Assembly: GCA_015066005.1 (NCBI GenBank)
Contig: SVPF01000016.1
Span: forward strand, 1 to 52,942
Length of the DNA: 52,942 bases
Direction of reading: 5' to 3'
DNA from: Oscillospiraceae bacterium
GTDB lineage: Bacteria; Bacillota; Clostridia; Oscillospirales; Acutalibacteraceae
Positions 14,287-23,854 of this stretch are shown here, piece after piece (positions within the stretch are counted from its first letter, which is position 1; the number at the start of each line of letters is the position of its first letter). The notes beneath the pieces are model-generated. The model was not told the DNA's origin. It did no database searches and worked only from the letters and a program-made list of their open reading frames with translations. The translations under genes and the position numbers were made by a program.

Positions 14287-15846
14287 TTATTTAAGTTTAT
14301 AGGAATGAATGTTCAAAAATATGTCATTTTGAGAAGCGCCGTTCACATTGGTAATTCCGTCCTCAAAAAACAAAACACCTGTGCGATAACAAACCGGAAT
14401 AATCGGCATTTCGGTTTGCAGAGCCGACACAACGTCAGTAATTTCAGCCTTGCCTTGATAGAAAGAATTAACAATGTCAGCCGCTGTTGCAGACGGCGGT
14501 TCACCCTCCGTCACGGTAGGCACTTTGCTTTTTATACCGTATGCAACCGAGCCGCCCGGAACAACAAGGCTTGAAATATCCATATTTTCAGTAATATTTA
14601 CTTCACCTAAATACAACTGAAATTCACCGCTTTTAAGCCTTTTTTGATACTGCTCAAAGCTAACACTAACCACCGTTAGCTTAATACCCAAGGGCAAAAG
14701 CTGTTCGGCAATAAGCTCAGCCGCGGCAACACGGGAACGGTTTTCCCGATTCACCAAAAGACTAAACCTTAAGGAACGGCCGCCACGATAGCGCACGCCT
14801 TCTCTATCTAGACTATTATAACCTATTTCTTCTAAATTCTCAATAGTTATTTGCGAATTTTGGGAAGTTTGTATATTTTGAACGGATTTTACCACATCCC
14901 ACACGGGAGTAAAAAAGCCTTTTGCCGAAAGTGCATTGTTATAATAAGCGTCGGCACAAATTGCATTTCGGTCAATAGCGCTTGAAATGGCCTGACGTAA
15001 TAACGCTTGGGATAAATCACCCACTGAATGATTAACACCGATATAGACCAAATTATTAAGGTTTATATCAAGCTTTTGACCGCTCATTCTAATGATTTCT
15101 CCGTCAGAAATATCGTTAAAATAAATATCCGCCGCGCCGATTTCGACATAATGCGCAACTGATTCCCTATCGGGCGCGTTTATAAGCCTTATTTTAGTGA
15201 TTTCACCCTGCTTACCGTAATATTTCGGGTTTTGCAGTAATTCGGTTTTATCATCGTTAAAAACATATTTTCCGCAACCGATGGGTACAAGCTTTACGCT
15301 GTCCTCATCAGTAAGCTTGTCACTGCCGGCTTTAAAAATGGGAAAATCTAAAACATTTTTAAAATAAGGGTCAGCCTTTTTTAACGTAAACACAACGGTT
15401 TTACTATCAGCCGCCGCTACCGATTTAACCTCGTAAAGCTTGGAAGCAAAAAGCCCCTTTGCCGCTACCGCCGCCTTGTAGGAATAAACCACATCGTCTG
15501 CCGTAAGCATTGTTCCGTCAGAAAAGCTGACTGTTTTAAGTGTAACCGTGCAGGTCGTGCCTTCGGTTTTAATATCCTGCGCAAGACACATAACGGGATT
15601 AAATTCATTATCGGTCTTAACAAGCGGTTCAAACAACAGCTTCGCAATTTGTCGATTTTGGTCGGTAATGGATTCGTAAGGGTTAAAGGAGTCCGAGGTA
15701 GAATAAAGCAACGTTATTGTGCTGATCCTTTGCGGTTCTGAACTATTTTCACCCTTTTGTGACGAACCGCCACCCTCAGTTTTAGTACAAGCGCCAAGCA
15801 TTAGCACCAAAACAAGCGCCAAAAAAATGGATAGAATTTTTTTCAT
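14287..15846 (-). CDS. Oligopeptide-type ABC transporter substrate-binding lipoprotein
   Basis: 519 residues with a lipoprotein signal: MKKILSIFLALVLVLMLGAC, lipobox Cys at 20. The mature protein follows the SBP family 5 (OppA/DppA) pattern, including NPYESITDQNRQIAKLLFEPLV, FSDGTMLTADDVVYSYKAA and a C-terminal lobe rearrangement. It would bind a peptide or similar ligand at the cell surface. No permease or ATPase gene is adjacent, so it is an orphan that must share a transporter or act as a sensor. It sits between ymdB and asp23 on the same strand with 10-11 bp gaps, an unusual position for this class. Confidence 0.85.
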   Translation of the reverse strand: MKKILSIFLALVLVLMLGACTKTEGGGSSQKGENSSEPQRISTITLLYSTSDSFNPYESITDQNRQIAKLLFEPLVKTDNEFNPVMCLAQDIKTEGTTCTVTLKTVSFSDGTMLTADDVVYSYKAAVAAKGLFASKLYEVKSVAAADSKTVVFTLKKADPYFKNVLDFPIFKAGSDKLTDEDSVKLVPIGCGKYVFNDDKTELLQNPKYYGKQGEITKIRLINAPDRESVAHYVEIGAADIYFNDISDGEIIRMSGQKLDINLNNLVYIGVNHSVGDLSQALLRQAISSAIDRNAICADAYYNNALSAKGFFTPVWDVVKSVQNIQTSQNSQITIENLEEIGYNSLDREGVRYRGGRSLRFSLLVNRENRSRVAAAELIAEQLLPLGIKLTVVSVSFEQYQKRLKSGEFQLYLGEVNITENMDISSLVVPGGSVAYGIKSKVPTVTEGEPPSATAADIVNSFYQGKAEITDVVSALQTEMPIIPVCYRTGVLFFEDGITNVNGASQNDIFLNIHSYKLK

Positions 15847-15857
15847 TTATTTCTCCG

Positions 15858-16637
15858 TTAAATAGAAATTCTTTCAACACTAACGGTCTTACCCGTTTTG
15901 ATATCAATTTCAAAAATACAGCCGTTCAAGCTACACCTGCCGTCAGCTAACTGAAATTTTGACATATCGTTAGATTTTAAGCGGTTTATAATAATTTCCT
16001 TTTTAACACCCAGCACCGAATCAACAGGACCGGTCATACCAAGGTCGGTTATGTAGCCCGTGCCGTTTTGCAAAATTTGTTCGTCAGCGGTTTGCACATG
16101 GGTGTGTGTGCCGAAAAATGCCGAAACCTTACCATCCAAATAAAGCCCCAAGGCACGCTTTTCGCTTGTGGCTTCGGCGTGGAAATCAACCACAATAACC
16201 GCAGCGCCCTCAGCCTTGGCCTTTTCTATAAGCTCATCCGCCGTAGCAAACGGACAGGTGGGTCCGTTTTTTTCAAGGTAAACCTTACCGCTTAGGTTGA
16301 TTACGGCAACACTATAACTGCCACAGTCAATAATGCAAAAGCCCTTGCCAAAGGGCGCTTCGGTTAAATTATGCGGGCGAAGAACATTGTCCTTTTCCTC
16401 CAAATAATCAAGCACCTCTGCCCGCCTGAAAGAATGGTTACCGCCTGTAAGCACATCCGCCCCAACGTTTAAAAGGCTTTCGGCACTTTGAGGTGTAATT
16501 CCGTTGCCATCGGCCGAATTTTCAGCATTTATTATTACAAAATCAATTTTCTTTTCACGCTTAAGGGTGGGCAATACCTTGCGGACGTAGTCACAACCAA
16601 TGCTACCGCAAACATCCCCTACAGCTAAAATTTTCAT
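15858..16637 (-). CDS. YmdB-like metallophosphoesterase
   Basis: 259 residues from ATG 16637; a GTG 18 nt upstream is less likely. The sequence MKILAVGDVCGSIG, then INAENSADGNGI, GGNHSF and the late FGTHTHVQTAD are the metal ligands of the TIGR00282/YmdB family, whose Bacillus member hydrolyses 2',3'-cyclic nucleotides and influences biofilm and motility genes. Here it leads the run ymdB - binding protein - asp23 - fakA - recG. Confidence 0.88.
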   Translation of the reverse strand: MKILAVGDVCGSIGCDYVRKVLPTLKREKKIDFVIINAENSADGNGITPQSAESLLNVGADVLTGGNHSFRRAEVLDYLEEKDNVLRPHNLTEAPFGKGFCIIDCGSYSVAVINLSGKVYLEKNGPTCPFATADELIEKAKAEGAAVIVVDFHAEATSEKRALGLYLDGKVSAFFGTHTHVQTADEQILQNGTGYITDLGMTGPVDSVLGVKKEIIINRLKSNDMSKFQLADGRCSLNGCIFEIDIKTGKTVSVERISI

Positions 16638-16666
16638 AAACTTCACCAAGTGCACATATTTATTTT

Positions 16667-16695
16667 AGTATATCATATTTTAATAAAAATTACAA
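16667..16695 (-). promoter_or_regulatory. Promoter of the ymdB-to-recG run
   Basis: On the minus strand: TTGTAA (16690-16695), 17-bp spacer, TATACT (16667-16672), 30 bp before the ymdB ATG. Confidence 0.6.
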
Positions 16696-16728
16696 CAAAA
16701 AACTCCCGACCCGAAGGTCAGGAGTTTT
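16690..16728 (-). terminator. gap terminator
   Basis: A 13-nt-arm stem (16699-16711 with 16716-16728, CGAA loop) with one internal non-Watson-Crick pair, followed on the minus strand by TTTTTTGTTG. It overlaps the -35 box of the ymdB promoter. Confidence 0.85.
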
Positions 16729-16750
16729 AAAAGCATTTTAAAATCTAAAA

Positions 16751-17782
16751 TTAGATTTCAGCGAAGTACTTAATGGTGCGAACCATCTGGCTGGTGTAGC
16801 TGTTTTCGTTGTCATACCAAGAAACAACCTGTACTTCATAAAGGTCATCAGCAATCTTAGCTACCATTGTCTGAGTAGCATCGAAGAGAGAACCGTAACG
16901 CATACCGATAACGTCAGAAGAAACGATTTGGTCTTCGTTATAGCCAAAGGATTCAGAAGCAGCAGCCTTCATAGCAGCGTTGATGCCTTCCTTAGTTACG
17001 TCTGTACCCTTAACAACAGCGGTAAGGATGGTGGTAGAACCGGTAGCAACAGGAACACGCTGAGCAGAACCGATAAGCTTGCCGTTGAGTTCGGGAATTA
17101 CAAGACCGATAGCCTTAGCAGCGCCGGTGGAGTTCGGAACAATGTTAGCAGCGCCTGCGCGTGCACGGCGAAGGTCACCCTTTCTGTGAGGACCGTCAAG
17201 AATCATCTGGTCGCCGGTGTAAGCGTGAATGGTGCTCATGATACCGCTTTGAATAGCAGCATAGTCGTTAAGAGCCTTAGCCATAGGAGCAAGGCAGTTA
17301 GTTGTGCAGGAAGCAGCAGAAATGATGGTGTCTTCTTTAGTGAGGATGCCTTCATTTACGCTGAATACAACTGTGGGAAGATCGTTGCCTGCGGGAGCAG
17401 AAATAACAACCTTCTTAGCACCTGCATCGATGTGAGCCTGGCTCTTTTCCTTTGAGCAGTAGAAACCGGTGCATTCGAGAACTACGTCAACACCGAGCTC
17501 GCCCCAAGGAAGATCCTTAGCGTCTTTTTCAGCATAGATTTTGAGGGTTTTGCCGTCAACAGTGATGGTGCCTGCTTCGTCATCAGCAGCTACAGTGTGA
17601 AGATTTTCACCGATGTAACCACAGTAACCGCCCTGTGCAGTATCATACTTAAGAAGATTTGCGAGCATTGAGGGCTTTGTAAGGTCGTTGATAGCTACTA
17701 CATCGTAACCTTCAGCGCCAAACATTTGACGAAATGCGAGACGACCGATGCGGCCGAAACCGTTAATTGCAACTTTAACCAT
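16751..17782 (-). CDS. gap: Glyceraldehyde-3-phosphate dehydrogenase, type I
   Basis: 343 residues from ATG 17782, which follows AGGAGG; a longer frame has no support. N-terminal NAD fold [14 protein letters not shown], active-site [12 protein letters not shown], and the WYDNENSY segment near the C-terminus are all intact. Central glycolytic step, NAD-linked by homology. Monocistronic, with a near-consensus promoter, strong terminator and a codon choice suggesting high expression. Confidence 0.97.
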   Translation of the reverse strand: MVKVAINGFGRIGRLAFRQMFGAEGYDVVAINDLTKPSMLANLLKYDTAQGGYCGYIGENLHTVAADDEAGTITVDGKTLKIYAEKDAKDLPWGELGVDVVLECTGFYCSKEKSQAHIDAGAKKVVISAPAGNDLPTVVFSVNEGILTKEDTIISAASCTTNCLAPMAKALNDYAAIQSGIMSTIHAYTGDQMILDGPHRKGDLRRARAGAANIVPNSTGAAKAIGLVIPELNGKLIGSAQRVPVATGSTTILTAVVKGTDVTKEGINAAMKAAASESFGYNEDQIVSSDVIGMRYGSLFDATQTMVAKIADDLYEVQVVSWYDNENSYTSQMVRTIKYFAEI

Positions 17783-17814
17783 TGGAATATACCTCCTAAT
17801 ATTTTTACTCATAT

Positions 17815-17843
17815 ATTTTACAATATTTGCTCAATTATTTCAA
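17815..17843 (-). promoter_or_regulatory. Strong gap promoter
   Basis: On the minus strand: TTGAAA (17838-17843), 17-bp spacer, TAAAAT (17815-17820). Confidence 0.75.
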
Positions 17844-17921
17844 GTGCTTTGTCTATTTTTTAACAATTTTTTTAAATTTTAGATATTTTGGCATAATATA
17901 AAAGTATCAGGGGGCCTTTAT

Positions 17922-18458
17922 TTGATAGTTTTGCCAAATAGTTTTGAAAGTTACCTTAATAATTTGCGTATATATACCTCCCTTTCAATACTAAAGAACG
18001 GGATTTTACCAAAACACTTAGATAATTTGCGAAAAATATACCTTTCCGAAGCATATTTATATAAAAATTTTAAAGAAAGCGTTAACATTGGGCTTTTAAG
18101 CTTTAATTTACTTTGTTGTATTAAAAGCGCAAAAAAGTTTTATTTTTTCATAAATGTTAATAAAAATGCTTTAATAAACCAAAGGCTTTACGCTGCGCTG
18201 ATTTTATTATTGGCAACAGGTTCACCCTTTTTAACAATAATGTTTAAAAACGGAATTATAATTAAGGGTAATGGTGAAATTAAAAAACATTTGAAAATAA
18301 TACACTTTTTAAACGGAAATAGCTTTTTTGATATTAAAACAAAAAATTATTTAATTTATATCCCTTGCAAAGAAACCGATATTACTCCCTCACCTACTAT
18401 CAGCCAATGGGAGCTTATGTTCGATAGGTTTTCAGTATTTAATTTGTTTAAAAAATAA
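17922..18458 (+). CDS. Uncharacterised AT-rich protein
   Basis: 178 residues from TTG 17922, which lies 7 nt after AGGGGG. It has no signal peptide; the central stretch LYAALILLLATGSPFLTIMF is hydrophobic enough to be one membrane segment or a buried core helix. The sequence is rich in Lys, Asn, Ile and Phe and the DNA is clearly more AT-rich than neighbouring genes. I do not recognise a family. It lies alone between gap (divergent) and a secreted protein gene (convergent). Confidence 0.6.
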   Translation: MIVLPNSFESYLNNLRIYTSLSILKNGILPKHLDNLRKIYLSEAYLYKNFKESVNIGLLSFNLLCCIKSAKKFYFFINVNKNALINQRLYAALILLLATGSPFLTIMFKNGIIIKGNGEIKKHLKIIHFLNGNSFFDIKTKNYLIYIPCKETDITPSPTISQWELMFDRFSVFNLFKK

Positions 18459-18480
18459 AACCCGACCAAACGGTCGGGTT
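18449..18480 (-). terminator. Terminator between convergent genes
   Basis: A 9-bp perfect stem (AACCCGACC at 18459-18467 with 18472-18480). The T-rich tail (TTTTATTTTTT) is on the minus strand, so it mainly ends the 18491-19072 gene, 11 bp after its stop. It could also stop the plus-strand transcript. Confidence 0.75.
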
Positions 18481-18490
18481 AAAATTCAAA

Positions 18491-19072
18491 TTAAAGCGCC
18501 ATTGCAAATTCAAGCGGATAGGCCAAATCGCTGTAAAGAATGTTGAAGCCAAAGGGCGATTCCTCATTTTCAATAAAGAAGGTTGTGCTGAAGGCGTTAA
18601 CCTTTTCACCGAAATGGTAATCAATTACAACCTCACTTACAACGGTGTAGCTGCCGTCCTCATTATCAATTACCGAAGCAATTTTATGCTCATACAAATC
18701 ATAACCGCGGGGAATAATGTAAAAAAGACCTTCCTGCTTCGGTGCATCGGGGTTATATTCCGAAAAATCGTCATATATTTTGCCGTACATATTAAAAATG
18801 TAATCCTTAAGATAGACCTCGTCAATAAAGCCGTCATTTACAAGACTTAAAAGCGCTAATGCCGAATCGTTAACAAAGGCTTCATCATTATGAAAGGCTT
18901 CGCCGTAAACAAAGTTATGGTTAAGCATATTCAAAAACCTTGCCTCTAATACCTTGGCCTCATCAACGGTAACAATCGGGTTTTCAGTTTCTACCGATTT
19001 AACAGGTGCAAAGCTGCAAAGTGACAGCAATATGATACTGCAAACCAAAACTGCTGTTATAATTTTTTTCAT
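18491..19072 (-). CDS. Secreted protein of unknown function
   Basis: 193 residues. A signal peptide (MKKIITAVLVCSIILLSLCSFA) with no convincing lipobox precedes a mixed alpha/beta domain of ~165 residues rich in Asp, Glu and aromatic residues. There is no repeat or known motif. The fold pattern, with an N-terminal helix and later strands YTVVSEVVIDYHFG, resembles NTF2-like extracellular domains, but this is a guess. Monocistronic. Confidence 0.65.
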   Translation of the reverse strand: MKKIITAVLVCSIILLSLCSFAPVKSVETENPIVTVDEAKVLEARFLNMLNHNFVYGEAFHNDEAFVNDSALALLSLVNDGFIDEVYLKDYIFNMYGKIYDDFSEYNPDAPKQEGLFYIIPRGYDLYEHKIASVIDNEDGSYTVVSEVVIDYHFGEKVNAFSTTFFIENEESPFGFNILYSDLAYPLEFAMAL

Positions 19073-19322
19073 ATTACCGCCTCCTTTAAATCGACAATAT
19101 AATTATATACAAATAACATTAAAAATACCATAAACAATTCCGTTACAAAAGTGTTTCATTTTTGTAACTGTTTTAGGTAAAATCAGCACATTAAAATTAC
19201 AAATTGTAATCAATAAAAAAGCATTTTATAAATTTGTATAAAACTTTAGTTGTTGTTTACTGCAATATGCCCAAATTTATTAAAATTTAATAAATTTCTT
19301 TCACACTTTTTAAAAAAATTGG

Positions 19323-19351
19323 TTGTATTTGCTAAAAAGATGTGTTATACT
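19323..19351 (+). promoter_or_regulatory. Promoter of the EF-G-like gene
   Basis: TTGTAT (19323-19328), 17-bp spacer, TATACT (19346-19351) preceded by an extended -10 TG. The rest of the 318-bp gap 19073-19390 is AT-rich with nothing else I can support. Confidence 0.65.
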
Positions 19352-19390
19352 TGCATTATTAACATATAAACCCCAAAGGAGTGCATCAAA

Positions 19391-21424
19391 TTGAAACAGT
19401 ATTCTGAAACACAAATTCGCAACATTGCCTTGCTAGGTCACGGCGGTTCGGGTAAAACCACCCTTGCCGACGCTATTCTTTTCTACGGAAAAGCAACCGA
19501 ACGCATAGGCAAGATTAGCGACAGTACTACCGTTATGGACTTTGATGCGGAAGAAAAGAAACGCAAGACTTCAGTTTCCACTGCAGTTTACGCTTTGGAA
19601 ATTGCCGACAGCAAGCTTAACCTTATTGACGCCCCCGGTCTTTTTGACTTTGCCGCAGGTGTTAGCGAGGCTTTGGCAGCTGCTGACAGCGCAATTATTG
19701 CCATTTCGGGTAAATCAGGTCTTACCGTTGGCGCAAAGCAATGCTTTGAAAAGGCCCGCGCACTTAAGAAGAGTGTTGGCTTCTTCGTTGGTAAGCTTGA
19801 TTCTACACATGCTCACTTCTACCGCGTATTGTCCGCACTTGCAGGTCAGTACGGCGCAGTTATTTGCCCTATCATTGTTCCCTATATCGAGGGCGAAGAG
19901 GTTAAATGCTACATAAACCTTATTGAAAACAAGGCTTACGGCTGTAACGGTCTTGAAATTAAAGAAATGCGTATGCCTGTCAGTGAAGAAATTGATAATA
20001 TGCGCAGTATGCTTTTGGAAGCGGTTGCCACTACCGATGAAGCCTTAATGGAAAAATATTTCGGTGGTGAAGAATTCACAACCGAGGAAATTTTGGGTGG
20101 TCTTGCCATTGGCGTTAAGGCAGGCGACATTTGCCCCGTTTACAGCGGTGTTCAGCAAAGCGGTAATGCCGTGCCGTTAATGGTTGATAATATTCTAAAA
20201 ATTATGCCTTCTGTTGCTGACTGCGGCTATGTTAGCGCCGATGGTGATGAGCTTTCGTTTGATGCTAACGGCGAAGCTGCACTTACAGTATTTAAAACAA
20301 TTGCTGACCCGTTCGTTGGTAAGCTTTCATACTTTAAAGTGCTTTCAGGTGCTATTAAGGGCGACATCAAGCTTATTAACAACCGCACAGGTAATGAAGA
20401 ACGTCTTTCAAAGGTTATGTGGCTTAAAGCAGGCAAGCAGGAGGATGCCGCTGTTATTACCGCAGGTGATATTGGCGCAGTTGCAAAGCTTGGCGATGTT
20501 TTAACAGGTGATACCCTTTCCGCTAAGGGCGCTGTAGCTGCTAAAAAGCCCGATTTCCCGAATCCCAACCTTACTGTTGCGGTTTACCCGAAATCAAAGG
20601 GAGATGAAGAAAAAATTGCTTCGGCTTTAGCAAGAATTACTGAAGAAGACCCCACCGTTAAGGTTTATAACGATAAAGAAACCCACGAGCTTATCCTTTG
20701 CGCATTAGGCGAACAGCATATTGACGTTGTTATTTCACGCCTTAAATCAAAGTTTGGCGCTGAGGTTGAGCTTAAAGCTCCTAAGATTGCATACCGCGAA
20801 ACCATTCGCAAGGAGGTTAAGGTTCAGGGTCGCCACAAGAAGCAGTCAGGCGGTCACGGTCAGTTTGGTGACGTTTGGATCAAGTTCGAGCCCTGCGACG
20901 AGGAAGAGCTTGTATTCCAAGAAGAAGTATTCGGCGGCGCTGTTCCCAAGAACTTCTTCCCCGCTGTTGAAAAGGGTCTTAAGGAAGCCGCTATGAAGGG
21001 CGTGCTTGCAGGATACCCAATGGTTGGCATTAAGGCTACCCTTTACGACGGCTCGTACCACCCCGTTGACTCTTCCGAAATGGCATTTAAGATGGCTGCC
21101 GCTATTGCTTATAAGGACGGTATTCCGCAGGCTTCCCCCGTACTTTTAGAGCCTATCGGCACACTTAAGGTTTTAGTTCCCGATGAAATGCTTGGCGATG
21201 TTATTGGTGATATCAATAAGCGTCGCGGCCGCATTATCGGTATGAACCCTGCTGAAAATAAATTACAGGAAATCATTGGTGAAGTTCCCATGGCTGAAAT
21301 GTCTGACTTTGCAACAGCAATGCGTTCTATCACACAGGGTACCGCAACCTTCACACTTGAGCCCACACGCTATGAAGAGGTTCCCACAATGATAACCCAA
21401 AAGATTATTGATGCTAACAAATAA
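19391..21424 (+). CDS. Elongation factor G-like GTPase (FusA paralogue)
   Basis: 677 residues from TTG 19391, 9 nt after AAAGGAG. Domain order follows EF-G: G domain, then domains II-V, the C-terminal half containing GRHKKQSGGHGQFGDVWI and INKRRGRIIGM. The GTPase motifs are altered from true EF-G: the P-loop is GHGGSGKT (not AHIDAGKT), switch II is DAPGLFDF (not DTPGHVDF) and the NKxD motif reads GKLD. These changes are typical of EF-G-like paralogues, whose function is unclear; they are not the housekeeping translocase. Monocistronic with a strong terminator. Confidence 0.9.
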   Translation: MKQYSETQIRNIALLGHGGSGKTTLADAILFYGKATERIGKISDSTTVMDFDAEEKKRKTSVSTAVYALEIADSKLNLIDAPGLFDFAAGVSEALAAADSAIIAISGKSGLTVGAKQCFEKARALKKSVGFFVGKLDSTHAHFYRVLSALAGQYGAVICPIIVPYIEGEEVKCYINLIENKAYGCNGLEIKEMRMPVSEEIDNMRSMLLEAVATTDEALMEKYFGGEEFTTEEILGGLAIGVKAGDICPVYSGVQQSGNAVPLMVDNILKIMPSVADCGYVSADGDELSFDANGEAALTVFKTIADPFVGKLSYFKVLSGAIKGDIKLINNRTGNEERLSKVMWLKAGKQEDAAVITAGDIGAVAKLGDVLTGDTLSAKGAVAAKKPDFPNPNLTVAVYPKSKGDEEKIASALARITEEDPTVKVYNDKETHELILCALGEQHIDVVISRLKSKFGAEVELKAPKIAYRETIRKEVKVQGRHKKQSGGHGQFGDVWIKFEPCDEEELVFQEEVFGGAVPKNFFPAVEKGLKEAAMKGVLAGYPMVGIKATLYDGSYHPVDSSEMAFKMAAAIAYKDGIPQASPVLLEPIGTLKVLVPDEMLGDVIGDINKRRGRIIGMNPAENKLQEIIGEVPMAEMSDFATAMRSITQGTATFTLEPTRYEEVPTMITQKIIDANK

Positions 21425-21435
21425 TTGAATAGCAA

Positions 21436-21473
21436 AACCGCCAAGGTGTAAAACCTTGGCGGTTATTTTTTTA
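21436..21473 (+). terminator. EF-G-like gene terminator
   Basis: An 11-bp perfect stem (AACCGCCAAGG at 21436-21446 with 21454-21464) followed by ATTTTTTT. Confidence 0.9.
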
Positions 21474-21480
21474 TTACTCA

Positions 21481-21960
21481 TTAAAGGTCAAGCACAATTT
21501 TTTTATTGCTTACAGCATAAGGGCGGTAAAGCACACCCGCCGCATCAAACATACGCTTTGAAGCAATAACGCTGTCAGTGTCGGCGTATTTATCCATCAT
21601 ATAAACAACCTCGGTTATGCCCGACTGAATAATTGCTTTTGCACATTCGTTACAAGGAAAAAGAGTAACATAAACCGTACAGCCGCGCAGGTTACCGCGT
21701 TCACAGTTTAAAATTGCATTAAATTCGGCATGGCAAACATATAAATATTTTGAATTTAATGGGTCATCATCCCTGCCCCACGGAAATTCATCATCATTAC
21801 AGTTGCGAGGCATACCGTTATAACCCATTGACATAATGCGCTTGTCCTGATTTACAATACAAGCACCAACCTGAGTTGAAGGGTCCTTACTGCGCATTGC
21901 CGCCAAAGTGGCAATACCCATAAAATATTCATCCCAGCTTAAATAATCTTCTCGTTTCAT
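21481..21960 (-). CDS. dCMP deaminase family protein
   Basis: 159 residues from ATG 21960, which follows AAGGTGAT; the GTG 9 nt upstream overlaps that site. Zinc cytidine-deaminase motifs CHAEFNAI and PCNECAKAI are intact, with a longer insert typical of dCMP deaminases (ComEB-like). It converts dCMP to dUMP for thymidylate synthesis. Start lies 24 bp downstream of the MFS gene stop, so probably co-transcribed. Confidence 0.9.
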   Translation of the reverse strand: MKREDYLSWDEYFMGIATLAAMRSKDPSTQVGACIVNQDKRIMSMGYNGMPRNCNDDEFPWGRDDDPLNSKYLYVCHAEFNAILNCERGNLRGCTVYVTLFPCNECAKAIIQSGITEVVYMMDKYADTDSVIASKRMFDAAGVLYRPYAVSNKKIVLDL

Positions 21961-21984
21961 AATTATCACCTTATGTATATGATA

Positions 21985-23181
21985 CTATGTATTTTTATCT
22001 TTTGCAACCTTATTTTTTAGAATTATAAGCGAGCATATAACCATTACAAACGGGAATATTGCCGCCGCAAGAAAGCCAATGTTCAAATTTGTATATTCAG
22101 CAACAAGGCCGACAAGACCCGGACCCAATGCGCAGCCCGTGTCACCGCACATTGCAAAGGCGCTGAACATTACCGCACCACCATTTTTAAAGGTGCGTGC
22201 CCCTGCCGAATAAATACCCGGCCAGGAAATGCTGACCGAAAGGCCGCACAACGCGCAAAACAGCAAGGATACTGCCGCAATTTTACAAAGCGCAACCGTT
22301 ACATAACATACAAGGCATAAAATGTTAAGCCAAATTAAAAGCCTTGTGAATGACACCTTTTTGGAAAACTTTGCATAAATTACACGACCCAAGGCCATAA
22401 ATAATGCAAATAAACAGGGACCTGTAATATCGCCGATAGCCTTTGAAACACCCAAGGCCTGTTCCACAAAGAGTGAAGCCCACTGCGACATTGCAATTTC
22501 GCTTGCGCCCGCACAAAACATCATAACCATATAAATAATAAACTTCGGTGTTTTTAAAAGCTCAAAAAAGGTGGCCTGCTTTTCTTCCTTGCCGGGCTCG
22601 ACTATTGGCACAAATAAAAATGCAAACATATTTATAAACGGCACAATCGCCCATACAAGCGGTATATACGACCAATTATCACCGCCGAAAACAAAGACCA
22701 TTGCGGTAGTCAAAGGCACAACAACGGTTTGCCCCCAGCAATAAAAAGAGTGAAGCACCGCCATATTGGCCGATTTATTGCCCGTGGGAAGCATTTCTAT
22801 CATAGGGCTTAGAATAACCTCCATAAGCCCGCTGCCCGTAGCATAAACGGTAATAGAGAGTATTATTGCAAGGTATGTGTTTGACATAATATGCGGTAGC
22901 ACCGCCATTAAGCAAAGCCCCAGACACGCCGTAAACTGACACAAAAAAGCCGCACGGCGATAGCCTATTTTATGTATAATTTTAGGGGTTAAAAAATCAA
23001 TTATCATTTGGGTGGCGAAGTTAAAAACAATAAGCCTGCCCAGTTTTTCATAGCCAAGACCGTAAATATCCTGAAAAACTATAAAAAGAATGGGTAAAAA
23101 GTTATTAACTATTGCCTGAACCGTAAAGCCTACATAGCCCGCAAGCTTTGTAGGGAAATATTTTTTCTCAAGCTCAGTCAT
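21985..23181 (-). CDS. MFS transporter, sugar-type
   Basis: 398 residues with about 12 membrane-spanning segments and a basic cytoplasmic loop midway (VEPGKEEKQ), as in the major facilitator superfamily. The pattern is nearest to FucP/hexose-type members, though the substrate cannot be read from sequence. Its start overlaps the end of the HAD phosphatase gene by 8 bp, indicating coupled translation. Confidence 0.85.
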   Translation of the reverse strand: MTELEKKYFPTKLAGYVGFTVQAIVNNFLPILFIVFQDIYGLGYEKLGRLIVFNFATQMIIDFLTPKIIHKIGYRRAAFLCQFTACLGLCLMAVLPHIMSNTYLAIILSITVYATGSGLMEVILSPMIEMLPTGNKSANMAVLHSFYCWGQTVVVPLTTAMVFVFGGDNWSYIPLVWAIVPFINMFAFLFVPIVEPGKEEKQATFFELLKTPKFIIYMVMMFCAGASEIAMSQWASLFVEQALGVSKAIGDITGPCLFALFMALGRVIYAKFSKKVSFTRLLIWLNILCLVCYVTVALCKIAAVSLLFCALCGLSVSISWPGIYSAGARTFKNGGAVMFSAFAMCGDTGCALGPGLVGLVAEYTNLNIGFLAAAIFPFVMVICSLIILKNKVAKDKNT

Positions 23182-23836
23182 TTAAAAGTTCCTTTACAAA
23201 GGGTACAATTTCATTTGGGTTACTTATAAGTGTTTTGGCACCGTTTAAAAGCAATTCATCACTTTTTCTAAAACCCCAAAGCACACCTAAGGGATAACAG
23301 CCGCTGTTTACCGCTGTTGCACAGTCCATACCGCTGTCACCAACAAATACACATTCTTCCGGCAAAACGCCCATTTGTTCAATAATTTCAAGTGTTAATG
23401 TGGGGTCAGGCTTTGTGGGGTAGCCCTCACGCTTGCCTGCAACCTTTGTAAAAATATCACCAAAAATTTCCCTAACTATAACATTTGTCATATCATCAGC
23501 CTTATTAGAAACCACCGCAAGCTTTAATCCCATTGCCTTAAGCCCGTTTACAGCTTCCATAATACCGTCATAAGCCTTTGTGTGAACAAGATAATGGTCA
23601 CGGTAGTAATTCATAAAACAGTCAAAGGTTGATTTGAAAACCTCACCTGACAGCTTATCATCAGGAATTGCCCTTTCAATAAGCTTTACCATACCGTCGC
23701 CTATAAGATATTTATAATCCTCGACGGGATATATGTTAAACCCGTGTTGTTCTAACGAATAATTTGTTGCAACGGCCAAATCGTCAAGTGAATTAACAAG
23801 CGTTCCGTCTAAATCAAAAATTACCGCCTTATACAT
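23174..23836 (-). CDS. HAD-superfamily phosphatase (Gph/PgmB-like)
   Basis: 220 residues. HAD motifs in order: FDLDGTLVNS (nucleophile Asp), VVSNKADD (motif II), KPDPTLTLEI (motif III Lys) and VGDSGMDC (motif IV). The helical cap after motif I fits phosphoglycolate phosphatase or beta-phosphoglucomutase-like enzymes. Coupled to a sugar-type MFS transporter, so a sugar phosphate is a reasonable but unproven substrate. Confidence 0.88.
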   Translation of the reverse strand: MYKAVIFDLDGTLVNSLDDLAVATNYSLEQHGFNIYPVEDYKYLIGDGMVKLIERAIPDDKLSGEVFKSTFDCFMNYYRDHYLVHTKAYDGIMEAVNGLKAMGLKLAVVSNKADDMTNVIVREIFGDIFTKVAGKREGYPTKPDPTLTLEIIEQMGVLPEECVFVGDSGMDCATAVNSGCYPLGVLWGFRKSDELLLNGAKTLISNPNEIVPFVKELLND

Positions 23837-23854
23837 AGGTTAAAACCCTCCAAA

